From: JBOHPP01 sp050731755
GTDB lineage: Bacteria; Methylomirabilota; Methylomirabilia; Rokubacteriales; CSP1-6
Assembly: GCA_050731755.1 (NCBI GenBank)
Contig: JBOHPP010000155.1
Span: 1 to 13,916 of the forward strand
Direction: 5' to 3'
DNA length: 13,916 bases
The position numbers and the translations under genes are program-made. Positions 1-7,732 of the stretch are shown here, in pieces. Numbering within the stretch: the first letter of the stretch is position 1; every line of letters begins with the position of its first letter. Under the pieces are notes generated by a model. That model searched no databases and had not been told where the DNA came from. It worked only from the letters and a program-made list of their open reading frames with translations.

Positions 1-647
1 GCGTCGCACAGCGTGTAGTGCAGGCCGAGGACGCTCGCCCGGGCCGCGGCCGCCCACCGGACCGCCTCGGCGGCGGGCGCCGCGGCCGCCTCGAGGTGAT
101 GGCGGTCCACCAGCAGCGCCGTGGACGTGGTCGGGCTCAGCGCGTGGACCTCGGTCAGCACCGCGGGGTTGAACGCCATGATGAAGGATCGGCCGGCCAC
201 GCCGGCGTCGGCCAGCGCCTCGACCACCCGCTTCTCCAGCCCCGGGTAGCGCGGGCCGGGCGCGCACTCCACGCGGCTGCCCCGGCGCTCGTAACGCACC
301 GCCGGTCCCGGCGTCTTGATCTCGATCAGCAGCGTCACGGCGGCGGGTCCGGCCAGGGCCAGGACCTCGCCCAGCGTGGGCACCCACTCGTCCGTGAGCG
401 CGCCGTCGAGCCCCTTGAGCCGCACGCGCTGCAGCTCGGCGGCCGTCCGCCCCGCGACCGGCCCCGAGGCGTTCGTCGTGCGATCCAGTGTGGGATCGTG
501 GATTACGGCGGCGTCACCGTCGGCGGTGAGGTGGACGTCGAACTCCAGCAGCCGGGCGCCCAACGCGATCGCGCTCCGGAAGGCGAGCAGGCTGTTCTCC
601 GGCCAGAGCGCCGCCCCGCCCCGGTGCACGACGTAGCGGGGGGCCAT
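1..647 (-). CDS. ugpQ: Glycerophosphodiester phosphodiesterase (GDPD), 3' end cut by window edge
   Basis: Hydrolyses glycerophosphodiesters to G3P plus an alcohol. The visible 215 codons cover most of a GDPD TIM barrel; the C-terminus lies beyond the left edge. Family signature residues are present: His8 in HRGG, Glu18-Asn19 in WPENS, the acidic metal-ligand pair Glu35/Asp37 in EFDVH, His50 in HDPTLDRTT, and Glu109/Lys111 in LLIEIK. The first two and His50 match the catalytic and metal-binding positions known for the family. The ATG follows the ugpE stop directly (TAG then ATG, no gap), so translation is probably coupled. No signal peptide is seen, so the enzyme is probably cytoplasmic, like E. 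coli UgpQ, and acts on diesters imported by Ugp. The residue 112-135 segment is basic and proline-rich and looks like a loop. Family is certain; the symbol rests on the operon context. Confidence 0.93.
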   Translation of the reverse strand, partial: MAPRYVVHRGGAALWPENSLLAFRSAIALGARLLEFDVHLTADGDAAVIHDPTLDRTTNASGPVAGRTAAELQRVRLKGLDGALTDEWVPTLGEVLALAGPAAVTLLIEIKTPGPAVRYERRGSRVECAPGPRYPGLEKRVVEALADAGVAGRSFIMAFNPAVLTEVHALSPTTSTALLVDRHHLEAAAAPAAEAVRWAAAARASVLGLHYTLCD

Positions 648-1544
648 CTACTTCTCGCTCTCGATGAGGCCCTTCACGAACCAACGCTGCATGGCCAGGA
701 TCACCGCGACCGGCGGCAGCAGGGCCATCATGGCCGCGGCCATCATGACGTTCCATTCCGGCACGTGGGTGCCCGTGCGGGGAATCAAATCTTGAAGTCC
801 GATCACCACGACCCGCATGGCCTCCGTGTTCGTGATCATCAGCGGCCACAGGTACTGGTTCCAGCCGAAAATGAACAGCACGACGAAGAGCGCCGCGATG
901 TTGGCCCAGGACAGGGGCAGCAGAAAGGACACCAGAAAGCGCAGCGGGCCGACGCCGTCGAGCTGGGCCGCCTCGCAGAGCTCGTTCGGCACGGTGAGAT
1001 AGAACTGGCGGAAGAGGAAGGTCGCGGTGGCCGAGGCCATCAACGGCACGGTGAGCCCGGCGTAGGTGTTGAGCCAGCCGAGGTTCCCGATCACCTCGTA
1101 GGTGGACATGATTCGCACCTCGACCGGCAGCATCAGCGTGACGAAGATCATCCAGAACGCGACCTGGCGCCCCCGGAAGTTGAAGTAGACGACGGCGAAG
1201 GCCGACAGCATCGAGATCACGATCTTGCCGACCGCCGAGACCACGGCCACCACCGCGCTGTTCCAGAGCAGGCGCCCCATGTGGGCCCGGGTCCACGCCT
1301 GCCCGTAGTTCTCCAGCGCGTGGCCGGAGGGCGTGAGGATCGGGGGCCGGGCGACGACCTCCTGCACCGTTTGGGTCGAGATGATCAGCGCGTAGTACAG
1401 CGGAAAGGCGATCACCGCCACGCAGGCGAGGAGGAGGACGTGGACGACGACGGTCTCCCAGGGGAACAGTCGGGGCCGGCGCGCCTCCACCGCCCGGGGC
1501 AGCGCGGCGACGCGGTCGGAGGCGGCGATGGTCGAGCCGGCCAT
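648..1544 (-). CDS. ugpE: sn-Glycerol-3-phosphate ABC transporter permease UgpE
   Basis: Inner-membrane permease subunit of the G3P/glycerophosphodiester importer. It is 298 aa (E. coli UgpE is 281) and has six predicted membrane segments, near residues 32-56, 93-118, 127-146, 160-178, 212-236 and 266-285. The EAA loop that docks on the ATPase is at 191-210 (EAAQLDGVGP then an LP pair), the standard binding-protein-dependent permease signature. The C-terminus, QRWFVKGLIESEK, is very like UgpE. The ATG shares one base with the ugpA stop (TGATG), which supports both the start and translational coupling. The first 28 residues before the first membrane helix are a little longer than usual and have no recognisable domain. 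It would pair with UgpA to form the heterodimeric channel. Confidence 0.95.
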   Translation of the reverse strand: MAGSTIAASDRVAALPRAVEARRPRLFPWETVVVHVLLLACVAVIAFPLYYALIISTQTVQEVVARPPILTPSGHALENYGQAWTRAHMGRLLWNSAVVAVVSAVGKIVISMLSAFAVVYFNFRGRQVAFWMIFVTLMLPVEVRIMSTYEVIGNLGWLNTYAGLTVPLMASATATFLFRQFYLTVPNELCEAAQLDGVGPLRFLVSFLLPLSWANIAALFVVLFIFGWNQYLWPLMITNTEAMRVVVIGLQDLIPRTGTHVPEWNVMMAAAMMALLPPVAVILAMQRWFVKGLIESEK

Positions 1545-2425
1545 CAGTAGGTGACCCTCTTCTCGACGAACCGGAACTGGAGCGCGGTGAGCGCGATCAC
1601 CACGACCATCAGGATGACGGACTGCGCCGCCGAGGAGCCGAGGTTGAGGCCGATGAAGCCGTCCTTGTAGACCTTGAAGACCATGATGTCCGTCGCCCCG
1701 CCGGGGCCGCCCTGGGTGACGGCGTGGATGACGCCGAACGAGCCGAAGAAGGAGAAGATCAGGTTGACGACCACCAGATAAAAGGTCACCGGCGAGAGCA
1801 GCGGGAAGACGATCGCCCAGAAGCGCCGGACGGCGCCGGCGCCGTCCACGCTGGCCGCCTCCAGCACGGACTGGGGGATGGCCAGGAGCCCGGCCAGGAA
1901 GAAGGCGATGTTGTAGCCCACGTGCGTCCAGGCGGTGGTGAGGATGACCAGGGCCATGGCCACCCAGCCCTTGAGCAGCCAGTTGAACTCGTAATCGATC
2001 AGGAAGCTGAGCCAGTAGGGCAGCACCCCGTAGGAGGGATGGAACATGAAGAGGAAGATGATGCCGGCCACGGGCGGCGCGATCCCGTAGGGCCAGAGCA
2101 CGGCCGTGCGGTAGGCGGCCAACCCCCGGATCTTCTGCGTGGCCAGGGCGGCCACGAAGAGCCCGGCCCCCACGCCGAGGGCGGTCACGCCGAGAGCGAA
2201 GACGAAGCTGTTGACGACCGATCGGTAGTACTCGGGGTCGGTGAGCAGCCGCTGGAAGTTCTCCAGCCCGACGAAGAAGGTCCGGTCGCCGAAGGGCGAG
2301 GTGCGGAAGAAGCTGAGCCGGAGGGACTCGAGGGCGGGCCAGAAGAAGAACACGAGGGTCACCACGATCTGCGGGAGCACCAACAGATAGGGCAACCCCC
2401 GGTTTTTGAAGACGGCCCGCCTCAT
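1544..2425 (-). CDS. ugpA: sn-Glycerol-3-phosphate ABC transporter permease UgpA
   Basis: Second permease subunit of the Ugp importer, 293 aa (E. coli UgpA is 295). Hydrophobic segments lie near residues 12-30, 70-96, 108-128, 152-180, 207-230 and 267-285. The cytoplasmic EAA motif is at 189-208 (EAASVDGAGA). The stretch VTQGGPGGATDIMVFKVYKD near 236-255 is characteristic of UgpA/MalF-type G3P permeases. The reading frame stays open far upstream through ugpB, but the true start is the ATG at 2425, two bases after the ugpB stop, because it gives the family length and a basic N-terminus (MRRAVFKNRG) just before helix 1. Its stop overlaps the ugpE start. Confidence 0.95.
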   Translation of the reverse strand: MRRAVFKNRGLPYLLVLPQIVVTLVFFFWPALESLRLSFFRTSPFGDRTFFVGLENFQRLLTDPEYYRSVVNSFVFALGVTALGVGAGLFVAALATQKIRGLAAYRTAVLWPYGIAPPVAGIIFLFMFHPSYGVLPYWLSFLIDYEFNWLLKGWVAMALVILTTAWTHVGYNIAFFLAGLLAIPQSVLEAASVDGAGAVRRFWAIVFPLLSPVTFYLVVVNLIFSFFGSFGVIHAVTQGGPGGATDIMVFKVYKDGFIGLNLGSSAAQSVILMVVVIALTALQFRFVEKRVTY

Positions 2426-2427
2426 GC

Positions 2428-3747
2428 CTACGGCTTGTGCGCGGCCGCGAACTCCTTGAGGATCTCGTTGGCCCGGGCCACCGCGGCGTCGAGACCCTCC
2501 TTCGCCGTCTTCTTGCCCGCGAAGATGTTCTCGAACTCGGGCTCGATCACGTCCCGGAGCTGGGCCATGTTGCCGAGGCGATGGCCGCGGCTGTTGGCCG
2601 TGGGCGCGGCACTGAGCTGGCTGAGCGCCGTCCACTGCTCGGGGTTCTTCTTGAAGTGATAGCCGGCCTCGAGGTTCTTGATCGCCGCCTGGGTGATCGG
2701 CACATAACCCGTCGTCACGCTCCACCACATCTGCTGGTGCGGCTCGCTGATGAACTTCATGAACTGGGCGACGCCCCGGTAGTCGGCGGGCTTCTGGCCC
2801 TTCATCACCCAGAGCGTGCCGCCGCCCACGATCGTGTTCTGCTTCTTGTACGGCGGCCCCCAGTGGGGCAGCTGGCCCGTGCCCCAGGCGAACTTGGTGA
2901 TGGCCTTCTTGAAGCCCCCGATCACCGCGGACGACTGGATGAGCATGGCGCAGTCGCCGTTGATGAACTTGGGGTCGGGCTGCCCCATGCGCCCGCCGTA
3001 GGAGTAGACCCCATCCTTCTGCCAGGCGGCCAGTTGCCCGATGTGCTTGACGCCGAACTCGCCGTTGATGAGCAGCTTCGTGTCGAGGCCCGTGTAGCCG
3101 TTCTCGTTGGTGGCGAAGGGCTGGTCGTGCCAGGGGAAGGTGTTCTCGAGCATCGTCCAGGACGGCCACGAGGTCGTGAAGCCGCACTTGGCCCCGCCGG
3201 CGGCGATGATCTTCCGGGAGGCCTCTCCGACCTGCTTCCAGGTCGTCGGCGGCTTTTCCGCGTCGAGGCCGGCCTTCTTGAAGGCGTCCTTGTTGTAATA
3301 GAGAATCGGGCTCGACGAGTTGAACGGCAACGAGTAGAGGTTGCCGTCCTTGGAGTAGTAGCCGGTCACGGGCTTGATGAAGTCGGCCCAGTTGACCGCG
3401 ACCTCCTGTTCCTTCAGGAGCTGAAAGATCGGGTAGATGGCGCCCGAGAGGAGCATCGTCTGGGTGCCGACGTCGAAGACCTGGACGATGTGCGGCGGGT
3501 TCTTCTGCCGGTACGCGGCGATGGCACCGGTCAGGACCTCGGGATACGTCCCCTTGTGCAGGGCCTTGACCTCATACTCGGACTGGCTCTGGTTGAACTG
3601 CTTGACCAGCTCGTTGGTGGTCTCGCCGAGCTGGCCGCCCATCGCGTGCCAGAAGTGGATCTCGGTCTTGGCCAGCGCGTCAGCCGGGAGGGCCACGAGG
3701 GCGAGCGCGGCGACGGCGACGGCCCAGCGGCGGATCGAGGTCGGCAT
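2428..3747 (-). CDS. ugpB: sn-Glycerol-3-phosphate-binding periplasmic protein UgpB
   Basis: Periplasmic receptor that delivers G3P or glycerophosphodiesters to UgpAE. It has 439 aa, against 438 in E. coli. A Sec signal peptide covers residues 1-26: basic MPTSIRR, a hydrophobic core, and an ALA cleavage site before KTEIHFWHAMGG. The mature protein matches the family closely: IHFWHAMGGQLG at its start, PPHIVQVFDVGTQTM, LPFNSSSPILYYNKDAFKKA, GDCAMLIQSSA and GYVPITQAA. The C-terminal RLGNMAQLRDVIEPE corresponds to the RLGNMPQIR segment of E. coli UgpB, which contributes to the ligand site. A strong Shine-Dalgarno lies five bases upstream. As first gene of the ugp block it probably has its own promoter in the 69-nt gap behind glpD. 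Substrate preference (G3P or glycerophosphocholine) cannot be settled by eye. Confidence 0.96.
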   Translation of the reverse strand: MPTSIRRWAVAVAALALVALPADALAKTEIHFWHAMGGQLGETTNELVKQFNQSQSEYEVKALHKGTYPEVLTGAIAAYRQKNPPHIVQVFDVGTQTMLLSGAIYPIFQLLKEQEVAVNWADFIKPVTGYYSKDGNLYSLPFNSSSPILYYNKDAFKKAGLDAEKPPTTWKQVGEASRKIIAAGGAKCGFTTSWPSWTMLENTFPWHDQPFATNENGYTGLDTKLLINGEFGVKHIGQLAAWQKDGVYSYGGRMGQPDPKFINGDCAMLIQSSAVIGGFKKAITKFAWGTGQLPHWGPPYKKQNTIVGGGTLWVMKGQKPADYRGVAQFMKFISEPHQQMWWSVTTGYVPITQAAIKNLEAGYHFKKNPEQWTALSQLSAAPTANSRGHRLGNMAQLRDVIEPEFENIFAGKKTAKEGLDAAVARANEILKEFAAAHKP

Positions 3748-3752
3748 GGCAT

Positions 3753-3758
3753 CCCTCC
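3753..3758 (-). promoter_or_regulatory. Shine-Dalgarno of ugpB
   Basis: On the minus strand GGAGGG is followed by a five-base spacer (ATGCC) and the ugpB ATG. It is one of the few strong ribosome binding sites in the window and fits the high expression expected for a periplasmic receptor. Confidence 0.8.
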
Positions 3759-3776
3759 GAGTCGTGGGGTGCGGGG

Positions 3777-3785
3777 ACTATAGCA
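3777..3785 (-). promoter_or_regulatory. Possible extended -10 promoter for ugpB
   Basis: The minus strand reads TGCTATAGT, an extended -10 (TGn then TATAGT), in the 69-nt gap between the glpD stop and the ugpB ATG. The -10 ends 29 bases before the start codon, leaving a short leader that holds the Shine-Dalgarno. No good -35 is seen 17 bases upstream (CGCCCC), which is tolerated by extended -10 promoters. An AT-rich hexamer in such GC-rich DNA is notable, but this remains a prediction. It would let the transporter block be transcribed apart from the caiB-HAD-glpD genes. I found no convincing PhoB or GlpR operator. Confidence 0.4.
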
Positions 3786-3816
3786 CAGGGAGCGTGACGG
3801 GGGCGCGACGCGCTCG

Positions 3817-5439
3817 TTACGACTTGAAGCGCTGCGAGTGAGCGACGTGGGTCTGGTACGCCTCCAGCTCGGCGTCGAGGCGGCGGGCCGACCAGCCGGC
3901 CAGCTGCGCCATGCGGCGGCCGATGGCCTCGGCGCAGTCGAGCCCCTGACAACGGCTGGTGCCGATGCCGGTGCGGCGAAGCATCACGTCCTGGAGCGAG
4001 ACCGCCAGCTCCTCCTGCACGGCGACGTGGAGCTGGGCGACGATGTCCGGGTTCTGCGGGCACAGCGGCTCGGTGCCGCCCGGCACCTTGCCGCTCCACT
4101 CGATGATGCGGCGGTAGCCCCGGCCGTAGGTGGCCACCAACGCCTCCAGGGTGGGCCGGCCGAGACCGGAGGCGGCCATCTCCGGCCCCACGTCGAGCCA
4201 GGAGCGCGCCTCCACCCGCCCGACCTCCTCGTCAGCGCCGTCGAGCGTCAGGCGGGCCGTGGGGCTGGTCGCCCGGCGTCCCAGAGTCTTCAGCACCCGA
4301 GCGCCGAGCTCGGCGGCCAGACTGCGGTAACAGGTGAGCTTGGTGCCGGTGACCGAGAGGAAGGTGCCGTCGGCCTCGGCCACGACACGGTGGGCCCGCG
4401 AGACCTCGGACGCCCGCCGGCCGTCCTCCCACGAGAGCGGGCGCACGCCGGCGTAGGTGTAGGCGACCTCGTCCGGAGCCACGCGGCGGTCGGGCAGGAC
4501 CCGGCGGACCTCGCCGAGCAGGTACGCCACCTCCTCGCGCGTGGCGTGGACGCGGTCGAGGTCGCCGTCGAAGTCGGTATCGGTAGTGCCGACGAGCGAG
4601 AACTCCCGCCAGGGGATCACGAAGATCATCCGATCATCGCGTGTGCTGTGGTAGATGGCGCGCTCGGTAAGCCGGGGCAGCAGGCAATGGATGCCCTTCG
4701 TCCGCCGGACGATGTGGCGGCCCCGCTCGGCGATCCCGGCCTGCTCGCGCAGGAGATCGACCCACGGGCCGCTGGCGTTCACGACGACACGGGCCCCCAG
4801 CGTGACGACTCGCCCGCTGAGCAGGTCCCGGACCCGCACGCCGGCGGCGTGGCCCCGCTCGTTACGGATCACCCCCTCGATCTCGGCGTAGTTGAACGCG
4901 CGGGCCCCGTGCCGGCAGGCCGAGAGCACGTTCTCCAAACACAGCCGTTCGGGGAACAGCAGGAGGTCGTCGAAGTAGTAGCCGGCCCCCTTGAGGTCGT
5001 CGGCGCGCAGCCCCGGCTCCAGGCTGAGCGCGTCGACCGCGCGCAGCACCCGGTAGCGCTCGCGGTCCCGGCCGGGCGTGAGCCAGTCGTACAGGCGAAG
5101 GCCGATGCGCACCTTCACGAGGCTGCGCGACGAGCGGCGATAGATCGGCACCAGGAAGGGCAGCGGCCGGACCAGGTGGGGCGCCAGTCGGCGAAGGGTC
5201 TCCCGCTCCCGCAGCGACTCGCGGACCAGGCCGAAGTCGAACAGCTCGAGATAGCGCAGCCCGCCGTGGATCAGCTTCGAGGAGCGCGAGGTGGTGCCCG
5301 ACGCGAAGTCGCTCTTGTCGACCAGGGCCGCCGACACGCCGCGCAGGGCCAGGTCGCGGGCGACCCCGGCGCCCGCCATACCGCCGCCGATGATGACGAC
5401 GTCGTAGTCGCCGTCGGTCAGCCCGATCGCTCGCGCCAT
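3817..5439 (-). CDS. glpD: FAD-dependent glycerol-3-phosphate dehydrogenase GlpD
   Basis: Oxidises G3P to dihydroxyacetone phosphate and passes electrons through FAD to the quinone pool at the inner membrane. It has 540 aa, in the range of the family (501 in E. coli, about 555 in Bacillus). The N-terminal FAD site DVVIIGGGMAGAGVARDLA is at residues 13-31, with acidic Asp41 at the end of strand 2. The GlpD signature SGTTSRSSKLIHGGLRYLE is at 48-66. GTTDTDFDGD and GVRPLSWEDG follow, and the C-terminal DAO_C-type domain includes QDVMLRRTGIG. The ATG at 5439 lies inside the end of the phosphatase gene (22-nt overlap) and starts just before the FAD strand, so the longer open frame upstream is not coding. 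A GGAGAG sits 11 bases before this ATG. Its neighbours, Ugp uptake and UgpQ, supply its substrate. Confidence 0.95.
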   Translation of the reverse strand: MARAIGLTDGDYDVVIIGGGMAGAGVARDLALRGVSAALVDKSDFASGTTSRSSKLIHGGLRYLELFDFGLVRESLRERETLRRLAPHLVRPLPFLVPIYRRSSRSLVKVRIGLRLYDWLTPGRDRERYRVLRAVDALSLEPGLRADDLKGAGYYFDDLLLFPERLCLENVLSACRHGARAFNYAEIEGVIRNERGHAAGVRVRDLLSGRVVTLGARVVVNASGPWVDLLREQAGIAERGRHIVRRTKGIHCLLPRLTERAIYHSTRDDRMIFVIPWREFSLVGTTDTDFDGDLDRVHATREEVAYLLGEVRRVLPDRRVAPDEVAYTYAGVRPLSWEDGRRASEVSRAHRVVAEADGTFLSVTGTKLTCYRSLAAELGARVLKTLGRRATSPTARLTLDGADEEVGRVEARSWLDVGPEMAASGLGRPTLEALVATYGRGYRRIIEWSGKVPGGTEPLCPQNPDIVAQLHVAVQEELAVSLQDVMLRRTGIGTSRCQGLDCAEAIGRRMAQLAGWSARRLDAELEAYQTHVAHSQRFKS

Positions 5440-6227
5440 GACTCGATCAGCTCTCCGATCGATCCTATCACGGCGTCCGGCGCGAGCTCGGCGATGCGGG
5501 GATCGTCGGCGCGCGTGACACCGCTGAGCACGAGCACGGTGCCGAGTCCCCGGCGCTTGCCCATCACGATGTCGGTCTCTAGACGGTCGCCGACGATGAC
5601 GCAATCGTCAGCGGTCACGCCCAGCGTGGCCAAGGCCACGTCCAGGATGATCGGCGACGGCTTGCCGACGATCATCTCCACCGTCCGGCCGGTCACTGCC
5701 TCCACGGCGGCGATCATGCCCGCGCAGTCCGGGATCTCACCCTCCGCGGTGGGGCAGGTGCGGTCGGGGTTGGTGGCGATGAGTCGAGCGCCGCTGCGGG
5801 TCACTGCCTGGAGCGCGGTGTTCAGCTTGGCGTAGTCGAACGTGCGGTCGAACGCGATCACGACCCAGCGCACGTGATGGTCCGGGCGGACCTCGAAGCC
5901 CTGGGCGGCCAGTTCGGCCATCAGCGGTGGCTCGCCGATGACGAACAGGGGGGCTCCCGGGTCCAGCGTGTGGAGGTGCCGGGCCAGCACCAGGGATGAC
6001 GTGATCACCTCGTCAGCGCCGGTCGGGATGCCGAGCGCGGTCAGCGTGGCGGCGTAATCGGCGCGCGTCTGCAGCGGTTTGTTCGAGAGGAAGGCCACGC
6101 GTCGGCCGGCCGCGCGGAGGGCCAGGATGGTGTCTCGGGCCCCGGGAATCAACGCCGGCCCCCGGTAGACGGTGCCGTCGAGGTCGAACAGCCAGCCCCG
6201 GTGCGGCAGCCGGATCTGAAACCTCAC
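5418..6227 (-). CDS. NagD-type HAD-IIA family phosphatase, candidate glycerol-3-phosphate phosphatase
   Basis: Cytoplasmic HAD phosphatase of subclass IIA, 269 aa. Motif I is FDLDGT with nucleophile Asp15 and acid/base Asp17. Motif II is in AFLSNKP (Ser48). Motif III is Lys189 in VGKPSP, and motif IV is VGDRLETDI (Asp214, Asp219). Together these are the NagD/AraL/PGP pattern, with the C2-type cap between motifs II and III. The likely start is GTG at 6227, which overlaps the CoA-transferase stop as GTGA. The frame is open much further upstream, but that part is antisense-like low-complexity sequence; no other start lies near motif I. Family members dephosphorylate nucleotides, sugar phosphates, phosphoglycolate or, in mycobacterial Rv1692, G3P. 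With glpD overlapping downstream and ugp genes beyond, G3P is the best guess at a substrate, but this is inference. Confidence 0.88.
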   Translation of the reverse strand: MRFQIRLPHRGWLFDLDGTVYRGPALIPGARDTILALRAAGRRVAFLSNKPLQTRADYAATLTALGIPTGADEVITSSLVLARHLHTLDPGAPLFVIGEPPLMAELAAQGFEVRPDHHVRWVVIAFDRTFDYAKLNTALQAVTRSGARLIATNPDRTCPTAEGEIPDCAGMIAAVEAVTGRTVEMIVGKPSPIILDVALATLGVTADDCVIVGDRLETDIVMGKRRGLGTVLVLSGVTRADDPRIAELAPDAVIGSIGELIESWRERSG

Positions 6228-7426
6228 GTGGCGGAGGCGACGCGCGACTCCAGGAGCCGGCGGATGTCCGCAGGCCGGTACCCGAGGTCCCGCAGGACGC
6301 CGCAGGTGTCGGCGCCCAGGGCCGGGGCGTGGCGCCGGAGGCGGGCGGGCGTCCGGCCCAGACGCAGGGGAAAGCCCATCATACGGAGCCGGCCGGCTCG
6401 GGGATCGCGCGTCTCCATCACCACGCCGTTGGCGGCAAGCTGGGGGTGCTCGAACACCTGGCGCCCGCTGTTCACCCGGCCCGCCGGCACGCCCGCCTCG
6501 ATCAGGATCTTCAGCCATTCGTCGGTCGTCCGTGTCCGAAACCGCGAGGCCAGCATCTCGATCAAGGCGGTGTCGCTCCGCTGGGCGACGAGCTGGGCCC
6601 ACGGGCTGTAGCGGGGATCGCTCAGCAGCACCTCGAGATCGAGGGCCCGGCACAACCGTTGCCAGAGCCGCTCGGCGATGACGGCAATGGTGACGAAGCC
6701 GTCGGCCGTCGGATAGGCGCGGTACATCGCCATCGGGGGCGGCGTGGTCTCCGGCGCGGGATCGCCCTCCAGCCAGATGAACCGGTGCGCCTGCAGCGCG
6801 ATGCAGGCATCGAGAAGCGATGACTCCACCGGCTGGGCCGGGCCGCCCCGCTCCCGGGCCAGCAGAGCGAGGGTGACACCGTAGGCGAGCATCAGGGCGC
6901 TTTGGGTGTCGGCGATCGGCGCCGCGTTGACGAGCGGGGCGCTGCGCCCGTCGGGATGAGGCAGGAGGAGCCCCGTCTCGCCGCCCACCACGAGGTCGAA
7001 GGCGCGGCGGTGAGCGTCGGGTCCGCGGCGGCCGAAGCCGGCCAGCGCGCACACGATGAGCCGCGGGCGGCGGCGGGCCAGCGTCCGGGGATCCAGGCCG
7101 AGCCGGGCCAGCATGGCCGGCGCATAGTTGGTAAGGAGCACGTCGGCGCGGTCCAGCAGGCGCTCGAGGACTTTGCGGCCGGCGGGACTGCCGTAGTCCA
7201 GACTGAGGCTCCGCTTGTTGCGACTGATGGCGAGATAAAGCTGGCTGTCGCCGGCCGGCGAGCCGCGTCCCCACCGGCGCCAATCCTCGCCCTCCAGCGT
7301 CTCGACCTTGACGACGTCGGCGCCGAAGTCTCCGAGGTACATCGCGGCCAGCGGCGCCGCCAGGTGATGCGCCATCTCGACGACACGATAACCCTCCAGC
7401 GGGAGGCGGAGTGCGCGGCGCTTCAT
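6224..7426 (-). CDS. CaiB/BaiF (class III) CoA-transferase family protein
   Basis: Member of the family III CoA-transferases, which move CoA between carboxylic acids through an aspartyl-CoA intermediate. It has 400 aa, the usual length. The N-terminal GYRVVEMAHHLAAP, LGDFGADVVKVE, NKRSLSLDY and DVLLTNY are typical of the family. Asp173 in PIADTQSA lies where the catalytic Asp169 of formyl-CoA transferase is found, so it is probably active. The C-terminal part has AGVPAGRVN and EHPQL. The donor and acceptor acids cannot be read from sequence. No Shine-Dalgarno is evident before the ATG, but the start fits the family N-terminus. It is first in the G3P locus and overlaps the phosphatase by four bases. 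A CoA-transferase has no obvious step in G3P catabolism, so it could act on an unrelated acid or on a product of phospholipid breakdown. Confidence 0.9.
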   Translation of the reverse strand: MKRRALRLPLEGYRVVEMAHHLAAPLAAMYLGDFGADVVKVETLEGEDWRRWGRGSPAGDSQLYLAISRNKRSLSLDYGSPAGRKVLERLLDRADVLLTNYAPAMLARLGLDPRTLARRRPRLIVCALAGFGRRGPDAHRRAFDLVVGGETGLLLPHPDGRSAPLVNAAPIADTQSALMLAYGVTLALLARERGGPAQPVESSLLDACIALQAHRFIWLEGDPAPETTPPPMAMYRAYPTADGFVTIAVIAERLWQRLCRALDLEVLLSDPRYSPWAQLVAQRSDTALIEMLASRFRTRTTDEWLKILIEAGVPAGRVNSGRQVFEHPQLAANGVVMETRDPRAGRLRMMGFPLRLGRTPARLRRHAPALGADTCGVLRDLGYRPADIRRLLESRVASAT

Positions 7427-7732
7427 TGTACCGGGGTCCGTGTGCCCGGCTCGAGCCGTGGGTGGCCTGAGCGAGGCGCGCTGGGCTGCGTTCCCCTAAA
7501 CCGATTGTTCATCTCGAATCCGCAGGGGCGGCATGCGCAGGAGACTATCACCCCCGGCGCCGCCTCTCCACGCCGCTCTGTCGCAGGCAGGCTCTCGCTG
7601 AATCACTGACGTATATCCTGAGTCCTATTGCGCGGCCTCGGGACTTCTCCTTAGACTCATCGTGACCTCGAGCGAGTCAGAACACATCATGAGCCACCGC
7701 GCAGGCCGGAGTGTCGGCCTTTCTTCTCAGAC
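7427..7732 (+). other. Divergent intergenic region (CoA-transferase / cysQ)
   Basis: About 306 bases lie between two divergently transcribed genes, so promoters for both should be here. The composition is clearly less GC-rich than the genes, with AT-rich patches near 7496-7512 and 7610-7630 (GTATATCCTGAG). I could not pair a -35 and a -10 convincingly on either strand. A short inverted repeat, GACTC...GAGTC, around a CTCGAG core lies at about 7655-7680. A 15-codon ATG frame at 7689-7736 ends in a TGA that overlaps the cysQ GTG; it has no Shine-Dalgarno. No RNA gene or riboswitch was recognised. Confidence 0.5.

Noticed and set aside
724..746. Direct repeat GGCCATCATG
   Set aside because: It encodes the Met-Met/Ala run in the last membrane helix of UgpE, so it is coding sequence rather than a repeat element.
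18..1550. 510-codon open frame on the plus strand
   Set aside because: It runs antisense to ugpQ and ugpE, is rich in Arg, Gly, His and Asp repeats, and shows no family motif. GC-rich codon use leaves such frames open.
2426..3187. Upstream extension of ugpA in its own frame
   Set aside because: The frame is open through ugpB, but the extension is Arg/His/Gln-rich and lacks a signal or domain; the ATG at 2425 gives the family length.
2437..5835. Two long plus-strand frames (2437-3783 and 3838-5835)
   Set aside because: They lie opposite ugpB, glpD and the phosphatase, which have clear motifs. The plus-strand translations are low-complexity shadows.
6228..7283. Upstream extension of the HAD phosphatase frame
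   Set aside because: It overlaps the CoA-transferase throughout and is Pro/Arg/Gly-rich shadow sequence. The GTG at 6227 gives a normal HAD N-terminus.
7425..7430. TACAAT just before the CoA-transferase start as a -10 box
   Set aside because: It overlaps the ATG itself and has no -35 at the right spacing, so it would place transcription inside the gene.
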